Assembly (NCBI RefSeq): GCF_050003625.1
Contig: NC_134397.1
Coordinates: 220,162,537 to 220,226,536 of the forward strand
Direction of reading: 5' to 3'
DNA from: Haematobia irritans
Taxonomy: Eukaryota; Arthropoda; Insecta; Diptera; Muscidae
DNA length: 64,000 nt
In this document: piece after piece, positions 33,724 to 45,334 of the stretch
How the letters are laid out: every line of letters begins with the position of its first letter
Position numbering within the stretch: the first letter of the stretch is position 1
Program-made: the position numbers and the translations under genes
The notes under the pieces: generated by a model
Databases searched by the model: none
The model's input: only the letters and a program-made list of their open reading frames with translations
Told to the model about the DNA's origin: nothing

Positions 33724-35147
33724 TGTAATGTCAGCTGTCCGATCCAGCTGAAATTTGTTACATGCTGTAAGTATATGGTATCTAACAGCCATGCAAAGTT
33801 TGGTTTATATCGGTCCATAAATATATATAGCCCTCATATAAACCGATCAACAGATTTGACATCCGGTGCTTCATGGATGAGCAAAACTCATCCGATTCGG
33901 TTGAAATTTGGTAGGTGGTGTTAGTATATGGTCTCTGACAACCATGCAGGAATTTTATATACAACCCCTATTAAAACCGATCCCCCGGTTTTAATTATAT
34001 ATAACCCCTATTTAAACCGATCCCCAGATTTAACCTCCGAAGCTATTGGAGAAGCAAAATTCATCCGACCCGCTTGAAATTTGGTACGTGGTAAAATTTG
34101 GTACATTGCGCTAGTATATGACCGCTAACAACCATGCCAAAATTGGTCCATATCGGTCTATAGTTATATATAGCCGATCCCCAAAACTAATTTACCAAAA
34201 TTTTATTTCTATAGAAAATTTTGTCAAAATTCTATTACTGTAGAAAATTTGGTCAAAATTTTATTACTGTAGAAAATTTTGTCAAAATTTTATTACTGTA
34301 GAAAATTTTATCAAAATTTTATTACCGTAGAAAATTTTGTCAAAATTGTATTACTATAGAAAATTTTGTCAAAATTTTATTACTATAGAAAAACTTGTCA
34401 AATTTTTATTACTGTAGAAAATTTTGTCAAAATATTATTACTGTAGAAAATTTGGTCAAAATTTTATTACTATAGAAAATTTTGTCAAAATTTTATTACT
34501 ATACAAAATTTTGTCAAAATTTTATTACTATACAAAATTTTGTCAAGATTTTATTACTATAGAAAATATTGTCAAAATTTTATTTGTATAGAAAATGTTG
34601 TCAAAATTTTATTTCTATAGAAAATTTTGTCAAATTGTATTGCTATAGAAAATTTTGTCAAAATTTTATTACTATAGAAAAAAAATTTTATTACTATAGA
34701 AAATTTTGCCAAAATATTATTACTGTAGAAAATTTTGTGAAAATTTTATTACTATACAAAATTTCGTCAAAATTTTATTTCTATAGAAAAATTTGTAAAA
34801 ATTTTATTTCTATAAACAATTTTGTGAAAATTTTATTACTATACAAAATTTTGTCAAGATTTTATTTCTATTGAAAATTTTGTCAAAATTTTATTTTATA
34901 GAAAATTTTGTCAAATTTTATTGCTATAGAAATTTTTGTCAAAATTTTATTTCTATAGAAAATTTTGTCAAACTGAAATATTTACGTATTTAATCGGCCT
35001 CTTTTTGTTTGATATATACCCCGTATGGACTAACTTACAATTGAGAACAAGGTGTTAAGAAGTTTTAAGATACCTTGCCATCCATGGTGGAGGGTATGTT
35101 AGATAAGATTCGGCCTGGCCGAACTTACGGCCGTATATACTTGTTTT
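33724..35147 (+). repeat. Dispersed repeat family A, copy 2 (5' truncated)
   Basis: It lacks the TATACCC/CCGTCTGT start and begins within the tandem modules (GTCCGATCCAGCTGAAATTT). It carries a long 29-bp array at 34190-34975 and keeps the complete 3' module with GGCCGAACTTACGGCCGTAT and TATACTTGTT. Confidence 0.82.
34190..34975 (+). repeat. 29-bp tandem array, block 9, inside family A
   Basis: A regular array in which most monomers read TTTTATTACTATAGAAAA or TTTTATTACTGTAGAAAA, in place of TATTTC. The variant dominates the left part of this block and is almost absent from arrays outside family A, which points to local amplification from a few founders. Confidence 0.93.
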
Positions 35148-37839
35148 ACAATAAAAATAAATTAAATTAGAGCTACTTTAACCATGGATTTTTTCTGTGT
35201 GTTCCTTTAAATGGAAATAAAATTCTAACACAAGTTTTCCTAGAAAAAATTCCTTAAAACTTTGAAAATAATCTGTTTAATTAAATGCCCTTAAAAATTT
35301 TACCAGGAAACTTTTCATTCATCACCATAAAATAAATATTTCCAACATTCCCTATCGCTTTAAAAGTTTGCACGCTAAAATCCTGTAATAAGATAACATC
35401 CCGTGATAGATAGCATTCATTATTTTTGCATCCAATCCTTAGATGTTATCTGAGCGAAATATTTCTATGGAACACGGGAGAGAGAACCTCAGAAAATAAA
35501 AAAAAAAAAACACAAAAAAGTGTTCAATCATTCCGGGTTTTGCGTGTCAAGAATTTAAAATGTAATTTTTTTAACCATTTATAGCGGTGCGTAGAAATTT
35601 TCAATTGTCTGTGAACTAAAAAATATAAAAACAACAAGAACATATATACACTTCTTGATTAGGGCTAGAGTGTGGGAGTGTAATGGGAACTTTTCGTGTT
35701 TTGGTGTTACTTTTCAAAGACCCTTTATTGTTTTTTTTTGTGGTGAATACAGATAACAGATCTCTCTGCAAAAATACTTCCACATTTTTTTTTAAATTCC
35801 TGTTTTCATTTTTGTTCAATTCTTTTTTTTTTTGTCACATTCATGTTTGATTTGGGTAGTTGTTGTATTTCTATGACATGGCCCGGTGTTGATTGTTGTA
35901 ATCCACCCTGGTTTTTGGTTTGTTTAGCTGTTATGGTTTTTGTTGTTTGCCATGGTTTGTTTATTACTTTATCCACATAACCAGGTTATATATGCTCTCC
36001 CTATAAGGGGAGTGAGTAAGTGTGATTGAGAGTGAGAGCCAAGGTAGATGAATGGCAACATCAACAACAACAAACAGATGCAAAACTGCCCTCCTTGCTA
36101 AACAATAAATAACCAAACAAGATTTTCATACAACACAACTGAAACTCTCACTAAAACATCTCTCACACCAGTAAGCAAAACAAAAAACCAAGTAAAATAA
36201 CAAAAACAAAGCCTGTAAGGTACTCCATCACAGACAATTGAAATTCATCTTCTCTTTATCGATTGCTACCTTTGTTGTTAAGGTTTACATTTTATAAAGC
36301 CATAGGGAGAGGTGTTTACAATGTCACATTGTAGCCTCTTGGCGGGAGGTTGAGAGGAAAGAGGAAAAATTGCTTCGCATATTTCAAATTCCTGTTAATC
36401 TTTAATTACCTTTTTGTTTCGTTTTTCTGTACAGCTTTGAAGAGATATTCAATTAATTATCCATAAATTACTTTGATTAAAACTCCTTGAATTGTTTGGA
36501 ATGGGTCACACAGAACTAGGTTTATTTTTTTTTTGTATCGAAGGCTTTAACGATATTTCTTGATATTCTGAAGACGATTTTTCTCTTGTAATATTCGAAA
36601 ATTCACTTCAATTTACAAAGATTTCATATCACTAATATTTGTAACTTTTTATAAGGGCAATATTTCTTACACACTTTTTTTATTCTTGGTTTTATTAAAA
36701 GCACCACACTTTTAAACACAATTTTGTATGTTTTAAAAATTTCAAATGTATTATTATTGTATTATTTTCTAAAAATTATTTTTCACTTGCTACTATATCT
36801 TTGAGAATATTTATTATTTCCTTTTTTCACTTTAGCTTCGTAACTAAGCTTGCTAGCTGTTATTCCAATATATGGTTATACCGTTATTTGTCGACCGTGT
36901 TCGTTCGCTGCGTTTCGTTAAATTCACTTTATTTCCTCTCGATAAGATTGGACTAATACACCCGTTGTTAGTGCAAGTCACCATGCAACTGAAACGGAAA
37001 CTCTAGAACTCTGACGTTTATCCCCCACATATACATTACACGCAATTGTGACTTGTTGTTGTTGTTTTTTGTTTTTTATTCTCACTATGGTGAATTTCTT
37101 TGTGGTCTCACTTGTTTCCTTCACTATGGGTTTGAGTATTTGTTATTATTGTGGGTGTAAGTTGGGTTGGGGACAGGGCCGATTGTATGAAATTCAATAT
37201 TGTGCGTAACAATGTGCTGCTATTTTCAAATTGACCGAGAACGATTTGATGCGACTGTGCAACATATTCTACCTACAATAATTCAAGCGCGTTCATAGGT
37301 TTTATCCCTTCAACGTTCACGTAAAGACTAAATGGCCTTCCATTCTCCATACGTTTTGCTGGAGAAGATGTTTGTTTGGGTGTGTACTGCTCGCTGGTTG
37401 AGGTGAGTTTTTCCAGCCCACAGCTGCCAGCTGTGTTGTGTGTGGCAGCAACTTGTGGTCTTTATTTGCAACGAGTAGTTTGTTTTATGGGTAGGGCTGC
37501 CATCGCTCAATTTAAAAAAAAAAGTTTATAATATTAATATAATTCCTATAACACAAAATAAATTTGTTGTCTTTTCGAGAAATTTTATGTAAATATTTGA
37601 ACACAAAAAAATATTATGAAGCGCGAGATGAAAAATATCCCAATCGGAAAATTTCGTGTTTTCAGATTAATATGAAAACTTTGAAGCATGTTTGTTTAAT
37701 ATTTAATAAAAATTAACTCAATTAAAATATAAAGACACTTTTGGTTCGTATTTTTACTCGCGATGGAATACATAGCGCCTAAAATGTGTCAAAATGACTA
37801 AGGATGTCTTCAGTATACTAAAAACGTGTATATAGAGCA
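35148..37839. other. Longest mostly unique non-coding stretch
   Basis: About 2.7 kb without recognised repeats or protein-like frames. Poly-T/poly-A runs, ACAACAACAA-type simple sequence and scattered short open frames are all that is visible. It could be intronic or intergenic. Confidence 0.55.
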
Positions 37840-38410
37840 GTATGTTCGGCCCGGCCTAATCTTTAATACCCTACACCATGAATCAAATATAATAGTTTCC
37901 ATTTTTGGATGATGTTCCATTAGCTAATAGGGCCTAACGCATTGATGTATATAAAACAATTTTTAATTACATGTTTCCCAACGTTTCGTCGATGTATGAA
38001 TGGCGACATCAAGGGATTTTTTTACTGTAACGAAAAATGTTTTTTTTTTTACATTAAATTAATATTAATATTCCAACGACTTTTCCGAACACACAACATA
38101 TCCAACTATCACTTTTTTCCTTTGAAAACTCTTCATCGTAGCGGGTTACATGATAATATATAGAATTTCAAGAGTTTTGATAACAGGTATTCTCCTAAGC
38201 AGATCAGTTCCACCAGTACGCTTATGAAGACTAGATACTACCTATGAAGACTAGATTAGATTCTGGAATTATACGAACCATTTTTTTTTTTTGACTTTTT
38301 GCGGGATCATAAACATATCGTCTAAATGTGCAAGAAAATGATGAAATAACGCCTGGATATGAAATTTAATATCTGTATAAAATGAACTTATAGTAAAGAA
38401 ACCTCGTACA
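37840..38410 (-). repeat. Dispersed repeat family B, 3' fragment in reverse
   Basis: The reverse complement of blocks at 47160-47455: TTCGGCC(C/T)GGCC, CATGAATCAAATATAATAG, GTACTGGTGGAACTGA and ATCTAGTCTTCATAG. A small repeat, ATGAAGACTAGAT, lies at 38224-38255. Confidence 0.7.
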
Positions 38411-38642
38411 AAAATGATCTTCCGCTTTAGTTAATTTTTTATACCCGAATTATTTTATGCCCGAGTTTAGTTCATAAAATTTTTAGGACATACTAAGGAT
38501 AAGGAAAATTTCATTGGGCTGTCGACAATTTCGCAACAAATAATAGCATTTAACAACAAACAAATACGCGTTTCCCAATAAAATTAAGTTAAATTTAGCA
38601 TTAGTTTATAATATAGCTATAGTTAGAATTCACCAACTACAT

Positions 38643-39826
38643 CAGGGATGGAAAATAGAATTTTTAAGAAAGTACAAAAAAGTTTTTTTTTGAGCAAAAA
38701 AGTACTTTTCACTAAATTTAAAAAACAAATTCCATTGGAATATTATTGTCAAGAGTACCTTAAGACTGAATTTCCTCAATTTTAATTATTTTTGTTGTTT
38801 TTTTTTTATCCACTTACAAAGATAACAGTAGTATTGTAATCACGGTTTGGTAGATTGGTAGAATTCATGGTACTTCATACATTTTCTGTAGATAAATAAA
38901 AATAATTTTTTGACGAAATTTTCTATAGAAATAAAATTTTTACAAAACTTTCTATAGATATAAAATTTTGACAAAATATTCTATAAAAATAAAATTTAAC
39001 AAAATTTTCAACAGAAATAAAAGTTTGACTAAATATTCTATAGAAATAAAATTTTCCATTCGTTTTGTTTTGTTATTGTTGTTTTTTTTTTTTTCTTTAA
39101 TCATTGTTGTTGCTTGTCAATGCATGATTTTAAGCGGAAATCAAAAACAACAACAATGAAATAACATTTTGACAAAATGTTTTATAGAAATAAAATTTTG
39201 ACAAAATTTTTTATAGAAATAAAATTTTTTAAAAAATTTAGTGTAGAAAACATTTTGACAAAAGTTTCTATAGAAATAAAATGTTGACAAAATTTTCTAC
39301 CGAAATAAAGTTTTGACAAAACTTTCTAACTTGATAAAATTTTCTATAAAAATAAAATTTAACAAAATTTTCAACACAAATAAAAGTTTAACTACATATT
39401 CTATAGAAATAAAATTTAAACATTTCTATAGGAATAAAATTTAAACAAAATTTTCTTTAAAAATAAAATTTTGACAAAATGTTTTATAGAAATAAAATGT
39501 TGACAACATTTTCTAGAGAAATTAAATTGTGATAAAATTTCCTATAGAAATAAAATTTTGACAAAATTTTCCAAAAGAAAAAAATTAACAAAAATTTCTG
39601 TAGAAATAAAATTTTGACAACATTTTTGCTAAATAATATTTTTTTGAAGTTTTAATAAGTCTGTTAAAGACTTTTTTCAAAATATTAAAATATTTTGTCA
39701 ATAAATCTGATATCGGCACAAAAATGTCTACACAAAAGGTACTAAATCATTTGCGTGGGTACTACGGTACTGACCAGGGTGTAAAATTATTGAAAAGCTA
39801 CTATAGTACTGCATTTTCCATCCCTG
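38643..39826 (-). mobile_element. Nonautonomous hAT element with internal 29-bp array, copy 2
   Basis: A 1184-bp element with the same CAGGGATGGAAAAT inverted ends as 19450-20718, but in reverse orientation. The target duplication AACTACAT is perfect (38635-38642 and 39827-39834). The end-specific sequences match copy 1 (AGTACTGCATTTTCCATCC at the right, GTACTTTTCACTAAATTT at the left). The 29-bp array inside is also reversed, so array and element orientation agree. No transposase is encoded. Confidence 0.95.
38890..39625 (-). repeat. 29-bp tandem array, block 10 (reverse), inside hAT copy 2
   Basis: Reverse-oriented monomers (TTTTCTATAGAAATAAAATT). It is interrupted at about 39060-39165 by poly-T and a family E-like block (CTTGTCAATGCATGATTTTA). 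Confidence 0.9.
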
Positions 39827-39834
39827 AACTACAT

Positions 39835-40984
39835 AATGATGCAGAATATAAAATAATTGTGGCAACTCTTTTCAGTTATGACACTCGTTACTTTTGTGGA
39901 GAATTACTTAGAATGCTCTCTCCAACTCTCATTTGTTATTGATGAGCTCTCAATTTTGTTGACATCCTTGCTTAATTGCTCTCACTATACATTAGCTGTT
40001 CCCATTACAAATTGTTGCTTTTCCAACAGTGCAGCAGCTTTGTATAAACAAAATGCAAAAAAACTGTTCCCACTAAACTGACAATGGCATGTTGTTGTGG
40101 TTGTTTCATTGTGCTGCATTAATATACCCTCTGCCTGTGATGCGGGCTGAGCAGCATGCCTTTTTGTTTTGGTTTTGTCAATCACAATTTTCCTTTCATT
40201 TTTCCCTCATTGCGTATCACTTGAACGATGATAAATTTTCATGGGCCATTGTGTCTTGTGGTATGTATGGGTAGCACTCGTCTAAGAATGAGTGAGCGTG
40301 TATGTCTAGCGTTATGGTTTGATGATGATTTTCTCTTCGCCTGTCATCGTATTGCCCACTTTTTTTTCACAAACAAATGGCAAACAATTTTGATTTTTGT
40401 ACTGCGATATGTTTGTAAAAGCATCCGTTCCCATATCCGGTTTCCGCAATTTCCTTATGGCAAAGGCGCTGGATACGTAACAATGACGTTGTTTTGGTTG
40501 GTGTTGTTGACGTATGATTTATGTGAATGTTGGGAATAATTGTAAGTATTTTGTCGATGTTATTTGTTCCAGTTGCTTGTTCCTGTCGACCCCTTGGTGA
40601 AAATGATTTTAACGTATAACACTTTAAATAAATATATGTGGGATTGGCGTCTTGTGAAGTTAATAAGGCTAACTGAGTAGTGATAAAGGGTAATATTTTC
40701 TTTCAGGATGTTACAAGATGATAGGGGAAGGCTTGTCATGACATTTTTGATTGGTCACACCGTGGGCCAAACAAGTAAAACTTTATCAAAACAAATGAAC
40801 ATTAGTTAACGTGAACGAAATCATAGGCCATGCAAACGGATCAAATATACGGTCATCGGCATAAGTATTTTGACATACCTGTTACTAATGTTTTGCTTTA
40901 AGTTAAACAGGGTTGTTTGAAAGTAACGTTACTTTCGCGTATGAATACAGAGTCAGAGTGCCTTTGGAACAAAATATGTAAACT
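39835..40984. other. Non-coding region
   Basis: Comparatively balanced composition, but no frame has recognisable domains. It may be intergenic DNA of the host. Confidence 0.5.
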
Positions 40985-42382
40985 ATTTTTATACCCTCCA
41001 CCATAGGATGGGGGTATATTAACTTTGTCATTCCGTTTGTAACACATTGAAATATTGCTCTAAGACCCCATAAAGTATATATATTCTGGGTCGTGGTGAA
41101 ATTCTGAGTCGATCTGAGCATGGCCGTCCGTCCGTCTGTTGAAATCACGCTAACTTCCGAACGAAACAAGCTATCGACTTGAAACTTGGCACCAGTAGTT
41201 GTTATTGATGTAGATCGGATGGTATTGCAAATGGGCCATATCGGTCCACTTTTACGTATAGCCCCCATATAAACGGACCCCCAAATTTGGCTTGCGAGGC
41301 CTGTAAGAGAAGCAAATTTCGTCCGATCCGGCTGAAATTTGGTACATGGTGTTAGTATATGGTCTCTAACAACCATGCAAAAATTGGTCCACATCGGCTA
41401 TATATATATATATATAATTATATATAGCCCCCATATAAACCGATCCCCCGAATTGGCTTGCGAGGCCTCTAAGAGAAGCAAATTTCATCCGATCCGGCTG
41501 AAATTGGGTACATGGTGTTAGTATATGGTCTCTAATGACCATGCAAAAATTGGTCGAAATCGGACCATAATTATATATAGGCCCCATATAAACCGATCCC
41601 CAGATTTGACCTCCAGAGCCCCTTGGAAGAGCAAAATTCTTCCCATTCGGTTGAAATTTGGTACGTGATGTTAGTATATGGTATCCAACAACCATGCAGG
41701 AATTGGTTCCTATCAGCCCATAATTATATATAGCTCCCATATAAGCTGATCCCCAGATTTGACGTCCGGTGCCTTTTGAAGAAGCAAAATTCATCCGATC
41801 TGCTTGAAATTTGGTACGTGGTTATCGTATGCCAAAAGTGGTCCATATCAGTCCATAATCATATATATCGCCCCATATAAACCGATCCCGAGATTTGGTT
41901 TTGGAGCCTCTTGGAGGAGCAAATTTCATCCGAGTGAGTTGAAATTTGGTACATTGTGCTAGTATATGGTTGTTAACAACCATGCCTAACTAGGTCCATA
42001 TCGGTCTGTAGTTATATTTATATCCCTCAGATAAATCGATTTCCAATCACACAAAAATTGGTCCATATGAAGTTCATAATTGTATATAGCCCCCATATAA
42101 GCGACCCCCATATTTCAATTCTGGCTCTCTACGTACCGTGCAAAAAGTTCATATCGATTCGTAATTATTTGTAGACTTAACTATACATAACTTTTTTGTC
42201 TAATATATACCACGTATGGACTAACTCACAATTTAGAAAACGATGTTAAGAAGTTTTAAGATACCACAACCCAAGTAATTCGATTGTGGATGACAGTCTT
42301 TCGTAGAAGTTTCTACGCAATCCATGGTGGAGGGTACATAAGATTCGGCCTGGCCGAACTTACGGCCGTATATACTTGTTTC
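40985..42382 (+). repeat. Dispersed repeat family A, copy 3
   Basis: A complete copy: 5' TTTTTATACCCTCCACCATA with GTCATTCCGTTTGTAACAC and CCGTCCGTCTGTTGAAATC, tandem CCCATATAAACCGATCC modules, and 3' GGCCGAACTTACGGCCGTAT with TATACTTGTT. Unlike copies 1 and 2 it has no 29-bp array. A short (TA)n sits at 41399-41415. The minus-strand frames across it are not genes. Confidence 0.87.
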
Positions 42383-42609
42383 AATTGCTTTCTCCTTCTC
42401 TTCATGATACCGTTTGTTTTTTGTAGTGACCTGATGATTTTAGACGGACAAAAGTACTTTGACATCACTTCCACGTGGTTCGCGGTGCGTATAGGTTGAC
42501 GGAAATTTTTCTAAATACTGTGGATTGGCAAAATAAGTTCATGTATGTGGATGACAAAGAGTTTTTTTTTCTAATTTCAACGAAAGTACATCATAGGGAA
42601 AATTGGTGA

Positions 42610-43511
42610 AATAAGTGATAGCGTCAGGATTGACATTGTGGCGAAGTATAACGCAGGAATTTCGGTTGAAATGATCAAATAAACAAATTTAAGAAGTCTT
42701 ATACTAGAAAAAATCTTTCAAGATCTGGAAGGCCACGCAAAACAAGTGGTCATGATGATCGCCTTATTCTGCGACAATTTCAAAATGACCCGCTGAAGAC
42801 TCCAAAATTAGTCGCAAATGAATCCCGTGAAAATGAATGCATTCAAGTCAGCGAAAGGACAATCCGGGGACAACGAAAGGATGGTGGTTTCGGCACTTAC
42901 ATTGCTAGAAAAATTTCCGTTAAAAATAAGGCTAAACGCTTGGAGTTTGGAAAAAAATATATACAGATGCCTTAATAATATTGGAACAGTGTTTTATAGA
43001 CGGACGAAAGTACTTTTCAATATCACGCATCCAAAAATAAAGTTTACGTAAGACTTCAAACAATTTTACGAGAAACGAAAGCTCCAGTTTGTGAGGGAAT
43101 AAGTCATAGTGGCGGTTCTGTAATGTTCTGGGGATGTATTGAATACAACGGGGACGGAAATATAGTTCCTGTTGATGGAACAATGGATAAGGAAAAATAT
43201 TTACAAGTTCTGAGCGAAAATTCATTCCCATCAAATGACAAACTTATCGGAGAGTCCTTTATTTTTCAGCTGGATAACGCTCCATGTCATAAAGCCAGAG
43301 TAATTATATGTATGATGGGCCTATAAGAAGCAATAATGTATGGGCCTATAAGAAGCAAACACGAAACACATAATTGACAAGGACTCTCGAGGATACGATT
43401 TCTGAAATTAAGGATCTTTGGAGAGAAATTCCTATAGATTTCGTTAAAACATTGGTGAATTCGGTTCCAAGAAGATTGCTAAATGTCATTGACGCGCGAG
43501 GAGGTTATATA
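42610..43511 (+). pseudogene. Decayed Tc1-like transposase
   Basis: Pieces in different frames align in order with Tc1-type transposases: a helix-turn-helix remnant, the GRPRKTSG hinge at about 42730, QVSERTIRGQRKDG (second DNA-binding helix), SHSGGSVMFWGCIEYNGDG, FQLDNAPCHKA with the second catalytic Asp codon at 43273-43275, and the C-terminal EIKDLWREIPIDF, then VPRRLLNVIDARGGYI. The first catalytic region (DE) is largely lost and multiple frameshifts and stops are present. The section after PCHKA is shortened and contains a 19-bp duplication (ATGGGCCTATAAGAAGCAA twice). Confidence 0.8.
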
Positions 43512-43976
43512 CACTGAAAAAACAGTGAACCCACCAGGAAAGATAACTTTCGATTAATTTTAGAAAATTTTGAATTTTTTTAGAAAATTTTAACTAAACA
43601 GTATTACAAGCGCTGGCATCACTCCGATATGGTAAAAATAAGTAAATATTTTTCGACAAATTCAAGAAAATTTATTAGACATAACTAAGTTCTTGCACTT
43701 GTTAAAGAAAATTTTGTAGTTTTATGAGAAATCTTGGAGTTCAAAATTGCAAGAATGTCTTTAGTGCCATACGAAGTTCATGATGGACACATTTTTGGTA
43801 AAATTTACAAATTTAAGGAAATAATGAACTATTTTGTGAGAAATACGAAATTAGGAAACCTTTATGCTTTATTTTTGTATAATTTTTTCCTGTGTTTTAG
43901 TTCATTTAACTAACGTACGCAAAAAATTATTTGAGTAAAGTAAACTTTTTCCAAACATAATGATTCTATGAACTAA
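43512..43976. other. AT-rich segment, possible MITE
   Basis: Begins CACTGAAAAAACAGTGAACC and ends near TTTTTTCCTGTGTTTTAGTT, which could be weak inverted ends. No coding sequence. Confidence 0.35.
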
Positions 43977-43978
43977 TA

Positions 43979-44910
43979 AAGGGTGATTTGTTAAGAGCTT
44001 GATAACTTTTAAAAAAAAAAAACGCATAAAATTTGCAAAATCTCATCGGTTCTTTATTTGAAACGTTAGATTGGTCCATGACATTTACTTTTTGAAGATA
44101 ATTTCATTTAAATGTTGACCGCGGCTGCGTCTTAGGTGGTCCATTCGGAAAGTCCAATTTTGGGCAACTTTTTCGAGCATTTCGGCCGGAATAGCCCGAA
44201 TTTCTTCGGAAATGTTGTCTTCCAAAGCTGGAATAGTTGCTGGCTTATTTCTGTAGACTTTAGACTTGACGTAGCCCCACAAAAAATAGTCTAAAGGCGT
44301 CAAATCGCATGATCTTGGTGGCCAACTTACCGGTCCATTTCTTGAGATGAATTGTTCTCCGAAGTTTTCCCTCAAAATGGCCATAGAATCGCGAGCTGTG
44401 TGGCATGTAGCGCCATCTTGTTGAAACCACATGTCAACCAAGTTCAGTTCTTCCATTTTTGGCAACAAAAAGTTTGTTAGCATCGAACGATAGCGATCGC
44501 CATTCACCGTAACGTTGCGTCCAACAGCATCTTTGAAAAAATACGGTCCAATGATTCCACCAGCGTACAAACCACACCAAACAGTGCATTTTTCGGGATG
44601 CATGGGCAGTTCTTGAACGGCTTCTGGTTGCTCTTCACTCCAAATGCGGCAATTTTGCTTATTTACGTAGCCATTCAACCAGAAATGAGCCTCATCGCTG
44701 AACAAAATTTGTCGATAAAAAAGCGGATTTTCTGCCAACTTTTCTAGGGCCCATTCACTGAAAATTCGACGTTGTAGCAGATCGTTCGTCTATTCATGAT
44801 GAAATGTCAAAGCATACTGAGCATCTTTCTCTTTGACACCATGTCTGAAATCCCACGTGATCTGTCAAATACTAATGCATGAAAATCCTAACCTCAAAAG
44901 AATCACCCTT
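43979..44910 (-). mobile_element. DD41D Tc1/mariner-superfamily element, internally deleted
   Basis: Inverted ends AAGGGTGATT (43979) and AATCACCCTT (to 44910) are flanked by TA at 43977-43978 and 44911-44912. At 932 bp it is shorter than expected for an autonomous element; the DNA-binding N-terminal part of the transposase is missing. It lies directly against the second copy of the 201-bp repeat. Confidence 0.88.
44085..44738 (-). pseudogene. DD41D transposase, catalytic domain only
   Basis: An open frame of 217 codons covers the DDE domain: first Asp in LFSDEAHFWLNG near residue 15, second in WFQQDGATCHTA, third in SCDLTPLDYFLWGY. There are 41 residues between the second and third Asp, the spacing of the DD41D (rosa-like) group. 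The C-terminus HLNEIIFKK-stop looks natural. The N-terminal helix-turn-helix region is absent: upstream of the frame only a fragment (NVEFSVNGP then a stop) remains before the terminal repeat. The long intact catalytic frame suggests the deletion is fairly recent. It would not bind its ends as it stands. Confidence 0.9.
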
Positions 44911-45111
44911 TATGATGGGCCTATAAGAAGCAATAATGTATGGGCCTATAAGAAGCAAACACGAAACACATAATTGACAAGGACTCTCGAGGATACGATT
45001 TCTGAAATTAAGGATCTTTGAAGAGAAATTCCTATAGATTTCGTTAAAACATTGCTGAATTCGGTTCCAAGAAGATTGCTAAATGTCATTGACGCGCGAG
45101 GAGGTTATATA

Positions 45112-45334
45112 TTTTATTAATTTTTATACCCTGTACCACACTGTGGAACAGGGTATTATAAGTTAGTGCATATGTTTGCAACACCCAGCAAGAGACGAGA
45201 TAGACACATGGTGTCTTTGGCAAAAATGCTCAGGGTGGGCTCCTCAGTCGATATAGCCATGTCCGTCTGTCCGTGAACACATTTTTGTAATCAAAGTCTA
45301 GGTCGCAGTTTTACCGATGACTGAATATCCTACT
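45112..45334 (+). repeat. Family C end module, truncated
   Basis: TATACCCTGTACCACACTGT, GCATATGTTTGCAACACCC, GACGAGATAGACACATGG and ATGTCCGTCTGTCCGTGAAC match 49390-49600. It stops abruptly where family B begins. Confidence 0.8.

Larger units (their letters stand above)
43311..45111. repeat. 201-bp direct repeat flanking a DD41D element
   Basis: 43311-43511 and 44911-45111 are nearly identical: 201 bp, two mismatches, offset exactly 1600 bp. The repeated segment is the C-terminal coding end of the Tc1-like transposase. Both start with TATGATGGGC and end with GAGGTTATATA. Between them are a 465-bp AT-rich segment and a complete DD41D element. Confidence 0.95.
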
